DNA from: Candidatus Poseidoniales archaeon
Lineage (GTDB): Archaea; Thermoplasmatota; Poseidoniia; Poseidoniales; Poseidoniaceae
Direction: 5' to 3'
NCBI GenBank assembly: GCA_009887135.1
Contig: QXYA01000107.1
Span: 1-6,986, forward strand
DNA length: 6,986 nucleotides
Position numbers and translations under genes: made by a program. Positions 1-5,431 of the stretch are shown here, one piece after another. Position 1 is the stretch's first letter; every line of letters starts with the position of its first letter. The notes under the pieces were generated by a model that was given only the letters and a program-made list of their open reading frames with translations, did no database searches and was not told where the DNA came from.

Positions 1-59
1 CATAATTCAAGGGAATAACAACCCCCTAATCAAGCGAACTGTCCGTTCATTTGGAGGGT

Positions 60-1076
60 TCACCAGAATTTGTACCAAGGGTCAACTTCTTCGCTTCCGA
101 GGAATACTGCGGATTCGATTATCACATCGCCTTCAGGTTTGTCGTTTTGACCCGTAGCCACTTGGCTGATTGCCGTTACGTGGTCGCACCCTGAGGTAAT
201 GTTGCCGAATACGGTGTGGACCCCATCGAGCCAGTCAGGAGTGCTGTCACTAGGAATGAGGAAGAATTGGCTACCACCGGTGTTTGGTTGGCTTGTCTTC
301 GCCATCGAGATCGTACATGGGGTGTGAATCAAACCGTTATCTGCCTCATCCCCAATAGTCCACTTGTTCGAAGGGCAATCAGCAGAATTTTCCATCGATT
401 GTCCGTTGTCGCAGTATCCATCCCAAATAATTGCATGGCCGCCAGTTCCATCACCGTTTGTGAAATCGCCACCTTGAATCATGAAGTCATCGATCACTCT
501 GTGGAACATTGTCCCATCATATTTGCCTTGACTGACGAGTTGTTTGAAGTTCTCAGCGTGAACTGGTGCCTCGTCAGGATAGAGTTCTATGACGACGACT
601 CCTTGTTTGTCAACTCCGCCTTCGGACCAAGATAGATTGAGTTCGATGGTATCGGTTGTCGTTGATTCAGTATTTGCAATCATAATGATAGCGAGAACAA
701 GAACGAATCCTCCGAGGATGGCTACAATACCGGCCAATGTTGGCCCTCCATTATTGAATAACTTCGGAATGAGAGTTTCGCCGATTCGCTTGTCTTGCAT
801 TTCGTTGCGGATTTTATTGTACAACTCACCCGTTTTCTTGTCCTTTGGGTTTTTCTTGCTGGCTTCCCGCAAGAACATGGCCGCTTTACGATAATCCGAT
901 CTTGAATCGTTTGATTTTGCGATGTTCCAAAGTGCTTCTCCAACGAGTCTACCTGTCATTGCATCGCTTGCCTGAGGGTCTGCAAGACGGAGGGTTTGAA
1001 GTGCTCCCTCGTTCTTTCCCTTGGTAATTTCCTTACCCGCTTTTTTCCATGCTTCGGCTAATGCTTCGTCCGCCAT
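60..1076 (-). CDS. Membrane-anchored cyclophilin-type peptidyl-prolyl cis-trans isomerase with helical N-terminal domain
   Basis: Predicted prolyl isomerase that speeds folding of proteins outside the cytoplasmic membrane. Numbering from the GTG at 1112, residues 35-105 are helical and TPR-like, 124-146 form one membrane segment, and 155-340 form a cyclophilin domain. Cyclophilin hallmarks are visible: FHRVI with Arg205, MIQGGD with Gln213, SMA with Met270, GSQFF with Gln282, WLDG with Trp294 and VHTVFG with His299, so the catalytic set looks intact. Basic residues before the membrane segment suggest the N-terminus is inside and the cyclophilin domain outside. An insertion near 229-256 carries Cys234 and Cys246; Cys266 and Cys309 are also in the exported part, so disulfides are possible. 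I chose the ATG at 1076 (residue 13 of the longer frame, beginning MADEALAEAW) because the upstream GTG at 1112 has no ribosome binding site and adds an undistinguished basic stretch. That choice is uncertain. It is divergent from the oxidoreductase genes. Confidence 0.9.
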   Translation of the reverse strand: MADEALAEAWKKAGKEITKGKNEGALQTLRLADPQASDAMTGRLVGEALWNIAKSNDSRSDYRKAAMFLREASKKNPKDKKTGELYNKIRNEMQDKRIGETLIPKLFNNGGPTLAGIVAILGGFVLVLAIIMIANTESTTTDTIELNLSWSEGGVDKQGVVVIELYPDEAPVHAENFKQLVSQGKYDGTMFHRVIDDFMIQGGDFTNGDGTGGHAIIWDGYCDNGQSMENSADCPSNKWTIGDEADNGLIHTPCTISMAKTSQPNTGGSQFFLIPSDSTPDWLDGVHTVFGNITSGCDHVTAISQVATGQNDKPEGDVIIESAVFLGSEEVDPWYKFW

Positions 1077-1171
1077 GTTCAAGCCGAATCGATTCCTTGT
1101 TTTGACCTTCACGGCCGGACATTCTTGAGGTTAGTACGGCAACATGTTGAAGTGATGAAAGCGATGGGGAC

Positions 1172-1179
1172 AGAATAAG
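1172..1179 (+). promoter_or_regulatory. Possible weak TATA-like box for the oxidoreductase operon
   Basis: The divergent gap between the cyclophilin gene and the alpha subunit gene holds an AT-rich run, AGAATAAG, in otherwise GC-rich surroundings. Transcription starting about 25 bases downstream, near 1200, would give a leader of about 26 bases that contains the ribosome binding site at 1211-1216. The match to an archaeal TATA box is poor, so this is only a candidate. Confidence 0.25.
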
Positions 1180-1210
1180 AGGGCGGCGTCGGCTCAAGAC
1201 GTATGCCTTT

Positions 1211-1216
1211 GAGGAG
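1211..1216 (+). promoter_or_regulatory. Ribosome binding site of the alpha subunit gene
   Basis: GAGGAG lies 9 bases before the ATG at 1226 and supports that start. An ATG at 1203 is in another frame and lies upstream of this site. Confidence 0.6.
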
Positions 1217-1225
1217 ACACAAGAG

Positions 1226-3013
1226 ATGGATACCATCGTAAACGACTTCACCATTAACATAGCAACTGCAAACGGTACCGGTTCTCAATCAGCTAACTTA
1301 ATCCTGCTCCAATCACTCTTCGACATGGGCGTTCCAGTATCAGGAAAGAATCTCTTCCCTTCGAATATTTCAGGACTCCCTACATGGTACATTGTACGTT
1401 TGTCAGACCAAGGTTACCAAGCCCCAGGAGACCGAACTCACATCCAAATTCTTGTCAACAAAGCAACATGGGCTGAAGATCTTGCTTCACTCGAACCTGG
1501 GTCTGTCGTCATCTGGAACACGGACTCCAAGATGCCAATGGACCGAACCGATGTCTTTTCTTATCCAGTCCCTATGACGAAACTTGCTCGAAGTCTTAGC
1601 CCTAAGTTAGCTAAACTTGTTACAAACATTGTGTATGTAGGCGCTCTAGCTGAAATTATTGGAATCACAGATGAGGCTTTGCACAAGGCCGTTGCTGGCC
1701 AATTTAAAGGAAAAGAGTCAGCGATAGAACTGAACAAAACAGCACTCGAACTTGGCAGAACTCATGCCAAGGAGAACTTTACGAAAGAAGACCCTTACGT
1801 CGTCCAAGAGAGATCTGTTGAACAAGATCGATTCTTTTTCGAAGGAAATGAAGCAGTTGCACTTGGTTGTATTTTCGGAGGAGTTCAACTGCTCGCATGG
1901 TATCCAATCACACCTTCATCAAGCCTAGCAGAAGGCATCATTGGATGGATTCCAAGACTTCGAACAAACGACGAAGGCGAAGCGACATGTGCCGTTATTC
2001 AAGCAGAGGATGAACTTGCAGCAGCAGGAATGGTCCTTGGCGCTGGATGGGCAGGTGGACGTGGTATGACTGCTACATCCGGTCCAGGAATTTCTCTTAT
2101 GCAGGAATTCATTGGTTTGGCTTACTTTGCAGAAATTCCTTCTGTCTTCTGGGACGTGAACCGTGTAGGTCCTTCTACTGGACTCCCTACTCGCACTCAA
2201 CAATCTGACTTGGCTATGCTTTACGAAGGCAGCCATGGTGACACACAACACATCGTCATCATGCCAGGAACCGTTGAAGAGTGCTTCGAATTTGGATGGA
2301 GGGCGTTCGATATTTCAGAACGATACCAGACACCCGTCTTCGGACTTTCTGACCTTGACCTTGGTATGAACCGATGGGCTTGCGAAGGATTCACTTATCC
2401 TGATACTCCAATGGATCGAGGCAAGACAATCAGAGAACAAGATGTCTTCGAAGCAATGGAAAACTTCGGCCGATATCGTGATCTCGATGGAGATGGAATC
2501 CCTTACAGAACACTTCCAGGAAGCGGAATGGCACCTATCCTCTACAGAGGTACTGGGCACAATCCTGACGGTGTTTACTCAGAAAAGCCTGATGATTATT
2601 TCAACCTCATGACCCGATTGAAGGATAAAATCAATAATTCACGTGATGATCTACCAGCTCCAATTCTCCGTGAAGAAGTCGAAGGTGACGTTGGCGTCAT
2701 CTACTTCGGAAGTATGGAAAACACAATCCAAGAGATTGATGACATCCTTGAAGCGACTGGAATGAAAGTCAGTCAATGTCGTGTTCGATCCCTTCCTCTT
2801 CACAGTGAAGTCGAAGCATTCGTGCGACGACACAAGACGACAATCGTCCTTGAAATCAATCGTGATGGGCAACTCTGGGGAATTCTTCGCCGTGAATTAC
2901 CAAACGACATTGTTGGGCAAGTCCATTCGGTTGCTTACTCAGATGGTATGCCTCCTCGTGCTCGCATCTATGCTGAGAAAATTCTTGACAAAATCAAGGA
3001 GGTGAGCCAATGA
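1226..3013 (+). CDS. korA: 2-oxoacid:ferredoxin oxidoreductase, fused gamma-alpha subunit
   Basis: Alpha subunit of a thiamine-diphosphate-dependent 2-oxoacid:ferredoxin oxidoreductase, which converts a 2-oxoacid plus CoA into acyl-CoA and CO2 and passes electrons to ferredoxin in the cytoplasm. Residues 8-190 form the gamma domain (TANGTGSQSANL near 14-25, then SGKNLFPSNISGLPTW at 39-54). Residues 205-590 form the alpha domain, with the YPITPSS motif at 226-232, EDELAAAGMVLGAGWAG near 261-277, and RVGPSTGLPT at 313-322, whose Arg313 matches the family's substrate/CoA-site arginine. The C-terminal part (488-590) fits the family's domain II. At 595 residues it is of usual length for the fused form found in aerobic archaea and many bacteria. 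It overlaps the beta gene by 4 bases (ATGA), implying translational coupling. The 2-oxoglutarate (Kor) rather than pyruvate (Por) label is by similarity of layout; substrate cannot be fixed from sequence. Confidence 0.95.
   Translation: MDTIVNDFTINIATANGTGSQSANLILLQSLFDMGVPVSGKNLFPSNISGLPTWYIVRLSDQGYQAPGDRTHIQILVNKATWAEDLASLEPGSVVIWNTDSKMPMDRTDVFSYPVPMTKLARSLSPKLAKLVTNIVYVGALAEIIGITDEALHKAVAGQFKGKESAIELNKTALELGRTHAKENFTKEDPYVVQERSVEQDRFFFEGNEAVALGCIFGGVQLLAWYPITPSSSLAEGIIGWIPRLRTNDEGEATCAVIQAEDELAAAGMVLGAGWAGGRGMTATSGPGISLMQEFIGLAYFAEIPSVFWDVNRVGPSTGLPTRTQQSDLAMLYEGSHGDTQHIVIMPGTVEECFEFGWRAFDISERYQTPVFGLSDLDLGMNRWACEGFTYPDTPMDRGKTIREQDVFEAMENFGRYRDLDGDGIPYRTLPGSGMAPILYRGTGHNPDGVYSEKPDDYFNLMTRLKDKINNSRDDLPAPILREEVEGDVGVIYFGSMENTIQEIDDILEATGMKVSQCRVRSLPLHSEVEAFVRRHKTTIVLEINRDGQLWGILRRELPNDIVGQVHSVAYSDGMPPRARIYAEKILDKIKEVSQ
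2996..3005 (+). promoter_or_regulatory. Full-length Shine-Dalgarno site for the beta subunit gene
   Basis: AAGGAGGTGA sits 4 bases before the beta start at 3010, inside the last codons of the alpha gene. It contains GGAGGTGA, complementary to the usual archaeal 16S rRNA 3' end. Together with the ATGA overlap it explains how the second subunit is made from the same message. Confidence 0.85.
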
Positions 3014-4059
3014 GCGACAAACCTGCAAGAGCAATTAAGTTGAACGTCATCAATGAGCCTAAAGAGAACTACAAGGGTGGTCCATCCTCCCTTTGTCCTG
3101 GCTGTGGTCACGACCAAATCTCAAATGTCATCATTAATGCTGCTTGGGAAAACGGAATCGAACCTCATCGAATCGCTAAGATGTCGGGAATCGGATGTTC
3201 TTCAAAGACACCTGCATACTATCTTGGACAATCTCACGGATTTAACACGGTTCACGGAAGAATGCCATCAGTAACGACCGGCGCCTATGCGATCAACAAG
3301 GACCTCCTCTATCTTGGCGTATCTGGAGACGGAGATTCCGCTTCAATCGGTATTGGACAGTTAATTCACGCAATCCGACGAAACATGGACATGGTCTACA
3401 TCGTCGAAAATAACGGTGTGTATGGCCTTACAAAAGGACAATACTCAGCAACAGCAGATATTGGCTCAAAGAAGAAGAAAGGAAAGGCAAATGAGACACA
3501 ACCTATTGATTTGTGTGCTCTTGCAATCAATCTTGGATGCACCTTTGTCGCACGTTCGTTCTCTGGTTCAAAAAAGCAATTGACATCACTGATTAAGGCC
3601 GCTATGTCCCACAAAGGGTTCGCTTTAATCGACGTCATTTCACCGTGTGTTACGTTCAACAACAACGATGAATCAATGCGTTCTTATGGATATGTCAAAG
3701 AAAATGAAGTGACACTTCACATGGCAGATTATATCCCTCACTTCGAACCTGTTGCAGAAGTTGAAGTCCCAGAAGGACACTTTACAGACATCACCCTTCA
3801 TGATGGCTCCACCATCCGTCTTGAAACGATTTCTGACTCACACGACCCAAGTGATTCTATGGCTGCTTTGACCGCACTGCACCAAGCTGAGATGGATAAG
3901 AAACACGTCACTGGACTGCTTTACTTCGATTCGAGTAAACCTTCACTCGCTGAAGACTTAGGACTCGTATCAACTCCTCTTCTCGATGTGGCTGAGTCGG
4001 ATCTCAGACCATCAGAAGAGATGCTTAAGCAAATGAATTCAGAATTCCTTGGCCAATGA
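3010..4059 (+). CDS. korB: 2-oxoacid:ferredoxin oxidoreductase, beta subunit
   Basis: Beta subunit carrying the thiamine diphosphate site and the single [4Fe-4S] cluster. Visible features: CPGCGH with Cys29 and Cys32, GIGCSSK with Cys63, and Cys213 in ISPCVTFNN. These four match the cluster ligands of two-subunit archaeal enzymes. The thiamine diphosphate/Mg motif runs from GDGDSASIG (106-114) to NNGVYGLTKGQYS (134-146). The C-terminal tail (about 240-349) is acidic and variable, as in the family. At 349 residues it is slightly longer than many beta subunits. No separate ferredoxin-like delta subunit is encoded nearby, consistent with the two-subunit class in which the beta cluster passes electrons to soluble ferredoxin. 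The start is fixed by the strong ribosome binding site and the ATGA overlap. Confidence 0.95.
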   Translation: MSDKPARAIKLNVINEPKENYKGGPSSLCPGCGHDQISNVIINAAWENGIEPHRIAKMSGIGCSSKTPAYYLGQSHGFNTVHGRMPSVTTGAYAINKDLLYLGVSGDGDSASIGIGQLIHAIRRNMDMVYIVENNGVYGLTKGQYSATADIGSKKKKGKANETQPIDLCALAINLGCTFVARSFSGSKKQLTSLIKAAMSHKGFALIDVISPCVTFNNNDESMRSYGYVKENEVTLHMADYIPHFEPVAEVEVPEGHFTDITLHDGSTIRLETISDSHDPSDSMAALTALHQAEMDKKHVTGLLYFDSSKPSLAEDLGLVSTPLLDVAESDLRPSEEMLKQMNSEFLGQ

Positions 4060-4066
4060 ACATACA

Positions 4067-4080
4067 ATAGAATCCTCTAT
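4067..4080 (+). repeat. Short inverted repeat between the beta subunit gene and the next gene
   Basis: ATAGA-ATCC-TCTAT can form a 5-bp stem with a 4-base loop. It ends two bases before the purine-rich ribosome binding region of the next gene. It has no following T-run, so it does not look like a terminator. It is AT-rich and short and may be chance. Confidence 0.3.
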
Positions 4081-4104
4081 CAAGGAGGAAAAGGAAGTGG
4101 AACT

Positions 4105-5013
4105 GTGGACCAGACAATACTTCTGATACTGATTCTTGGAGGCGCTGCTTCTTTTTTCGCTGCATTATTCACATTGAACAGGATGAAAAAGAAGCGTGAA
4201 CTGAGGAAGAGGCAAAAACTCCACAGCGCCAGTCGAGCACCACTTTCAAGCATGCGTGCTTCTCGGAAAGGAGCAAGACATGACCGACGACACGTTGTTT
4301 CACGGTCCTTACAACTCGACCAACTTAGTGACCAAGCTCGTGAAGCCTATGAGAATCGGCAACGACGTCGCGTTGAGCAATTCTCAGACTTACAACTTGT
4401 AATGGATGAAATCTTCATTCCGGAACGAGATGCTGTGGAGACTGAAGATGAAGAAAGTGAGGAAGATGAAGAAGATCGATCCACTTGGATTTCTGAGAAT
4501 GAAGACAATCTGAATGTCCATGCAGATCTCGTAGCAGAGGAAGAAGTCGGGACTGGAATCTCGGTTCGTGTCAGTCAAGAAGAAGATTCGGAACTTATGG
4601 AACGTCTTGCCCGAGAGGGTGGGAAATCCGGTGTTGTACAAATCAGCCTTGCATGGGACGATTACAATGATCTCGACATGCACGTCTTCTGCCCTTCTGG
4701 AGAGCGTATTTACTTCAACAATCGAAAGAGTGCTTGTGGTGGAGAACTTGACGTTGATATGAACGTCCGTCCAAAATCCAAGAAACCGATTGAAAATGTG
4801 GTATGGACGGATGTTGCACCTGATGGCGAGTACAAAATCGGTGTTCATTTCTACCGTCACCATCGAAAGCGAAGAACAAAGAAAACATGTAAATTCAGGC
4901 TCCGTGTCGTCACCTACGGACAAGTCAAAGAATACTCTGGTGAATTGACATCCGGTGATCCGATGTCGATGATTACCTCTTTCTTACTGGTAAAACCTGA
5001 CGAAGAGGAATGA
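4105..5013 (+). CDS. Membrane-anchored protein with C-terminal YfaP/DUF2135-like beta domain
   Basis: Function unknown. Residues 4-23 form an N-terminal membrane segment, followed by a strongly basic stretch (28-38, MKKKRELRKRQK region), which suggests that the rest of the protein is cytoplasmic. Residues 68-105 are charged and probably helical; 112-124 are almost all Glu/Asp. Residues 176-296 form a compact beta-rich domain: SLAWDDYNDLDMHVFCPSGE (181-200), GGELDVDMN (212-220), ENVVWTDVAPDGEYKIGVHFY (230-250). This resembles the 'W-D-x-DLDxHV-x-PSGE ... GGxLDvDxN ... ENVxW' pattern of YfaP/DUF2135-like domains, which are widespread and of unclear role. The start is a GTG; the frame is open back to the beta subunit stop with no other usual start, and purine-rich AAGGAGG (4082-4088) and AGGAAG (4092-4097) precede it. 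The 45-base gap to korB suggests co-transcription. The stop directly touches the convergent tRNA. Confidence 0.85.
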   Translation: MDQTILLILILGGAASFFAALFTLNRMKKKRELRKRQKLHSASRAPLSSMRASRKGARHDRRHVVSRSLQLDQLSDQAREAYENRQRRRVEQFSDLQLVMDEIFIPERDAVETEDEESEEDEEDRSTWISENEDNLNVHADLVAEEEVGTGISVRVSQEEDSELMERLAREGGKSGVVQISLAWDDYNDLDMHVFCPSGERIYFNNRKSACGGELDVDMNVRPKSKKPIENVVWTDVAPDGEYKIGVHFYRHHRKRRTKKTCKFRLRVVTYGQVKEYSGELTSGDPMSMITSFLLVKPDEEE

Positions 5014-5089
5014 TGGTAGTCCCTCCCGGATTTGAACCGGGGTCGGAGGAACCAGAATCCTCCATGATGGACCGCTACACTAAGGGACT
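5014..5089 (-). tRNA. tRNA-Gln, anticodon CTG
   Basis: Read on the minus strand, this folds as a complete tRNA. The acceptor stem AGTCCCT/AGGGACT gives 7 pairs with A1-U72 and discriminator A73. U8 and A9 follow. The D arm has GG in its loop and three pairs plus one mismatch. The anticodon stem is GAGGA/TCCTC around loop TTCTGGT, giving anticodon CTG, which reads CAG (Gln). The variable loop is CGAC, and the T stem CCCGG/CCGGG holds loop TTCAAAT. The last three bases (5014-5016) encode CCA. No intron is seen. A1-U72 is the pair known to mark archaeal tRNA-Gln for the GatDE amidotransferase route, in which Glu-tRNA-Gln is converted to Gln-tRNA-Gln. Its 3' end touches the stop codon of the convergent gene. 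Confidence 0.95.
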
Positions 5090-5139
5090 ATGATTCGCCC
5101 ACTTTGATGTCCTTCTTGAAATCAACGGTGGACTATGAA

Positions 5140-5334
5140 TCAAATTACAGCGAATCGATACATTCCCTTTGAAACCCATGAAAGCATCATGATAATCATG
5201 AATGAAGCAAGTGCGTATTTCGCCCAAGGTCGAGGTGGTTTTCGTTCTGGCCATGGATCAATTCCGAGTGCTTCAGCTTCAGCCACAAGTGCTGCAAGTT
5301 GCTCAAGTTCTTCTTCCACCGAGGATGCGACCAT
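5140..5334 (-). CDS. Small predicted single-pass membrane protein, 64 residues
   Basis: No family recognised. Residues 4-24 (SSVEEELEQLAALVAEAEAL) look like an acidic amphipathic helix. A Pro/Trp-rich linker (26-38) follows, and then a hydrophobic segment from about 38 to 54 (ALASFMIIMMLSW) with a short basic tail. I prefer it to overlapping frames because its codons (CTT, GAA, GCA, CGA, CCA, GGA) match the neighbouring genes and its composition makes structural sense, whereas the plus-strand frame is a low-complexity Ser/Ala run. GGGG (5340-5343) lies 5 bases before the ATG as a weak ribosome binding site, and GATTTAAG (5378-5371 on this strand) could be a TATA-like box about 40 bases upstream. 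It ends 50 bases before the tRNA on the same strand and is divergent from the lipoprotein gene. Confidence 0.6.
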   Translation of the reverse strand: MVASSVEEELEQLAALVAEAEALGIDPWPERKPPRPWAKYALASFMIIMMLSWVSKGMYRFAVI

Positions 5335-5378
5335 GTTATCCCCAATCGGTTGTCCTTGATGAAATTGCGTCTTAAATC

Positions 5379-5392
5379 ACGGATTTTTCCGT
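5379..5392. promoter_or_regulatory. Palindrome between two divergent promoters, candidate operator
   Basis: ACGGA-TTTT-TCCGT is a perfect inverted repeat of 5-base arms. It lies immediately next to the TATA-like GATTTAAG of the minus-strand small gene (5371-5378) and 10 bases upstream of the TATA box of the plus-strand lipoprotein gene (5403-5408). That position would suit a regulator-binding site shared by both genes. The role is inferred from symmetry and position only. Confidence 0.35.
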
Positions 5393-5402
5393 AGGCGTGG
5401 CC

Positions 5403-5408
5403 TTTATA
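5403..5408 (+). promoter_or_regulatory. Archaeal TATA box for the lipoprotein gene, leaderless
   Basis: TTTATA lies 24 to 29 bases before the ATG at 5432. That is the usual archaeal distance from TATA box to transcription start, so transcription should begin at or within a few bases of the start codon. The intervening sequence has no Shine-Dalgarno motif, in agreement with a leaderless message. Confidence 0.6.
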
Positions 5409-5431
5409 CAGTGACCCCAATTGGCTATTCC

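Noticed and set aside
1..59. Left-edge flank; CAT at 1-3 could be a minus-strand ATG of the next gene
   Set aside because: Only three bases would be inside the window and no convincing TATA box or ribosome binding site precedes it. No terminator hairpin or T-run is visible either.
216..635. Plus-strand 139-codon open frame opposite the cyclophilin gene
   Set aside because: It is antisense to the catalytic core of a clear cyclophilin, with no recognisable domain of its own.
2480..2503. DLDGDGIP in the alpha subunit (residues 419-426), which resembles half an EF-hand
   Set aside because: There is no Glu at loop position 12, and a DGDGIPYRTLPG-like loop is, to my knowledge, a normal conserved part of this subunit family.
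4067..4080. Hairpin after korB as a transcription terminator
   Set aside because: The stem is 5 AT-rich pairs with no following T-run, and a purine-rich ribosome binding region comes straight after it, which favours read-through.
4390..4923. Minus-strand 177-codon open frame opposite the YfaP/DUF2135-like gene
   Set aside because: The plus-strand gene has a conserved domain across the same bases; the antisense frame is an irregular Phe/Ser/Ile-rich shadow.
5135..5359. Plus-strand 74-codon open frame opposite the small membrane protein
   Set aside because: It is dominated by Ser/Ala low complexity that mirrors Glu/Leu/Ala codons of the other strand, and it has no ribosome binding site.
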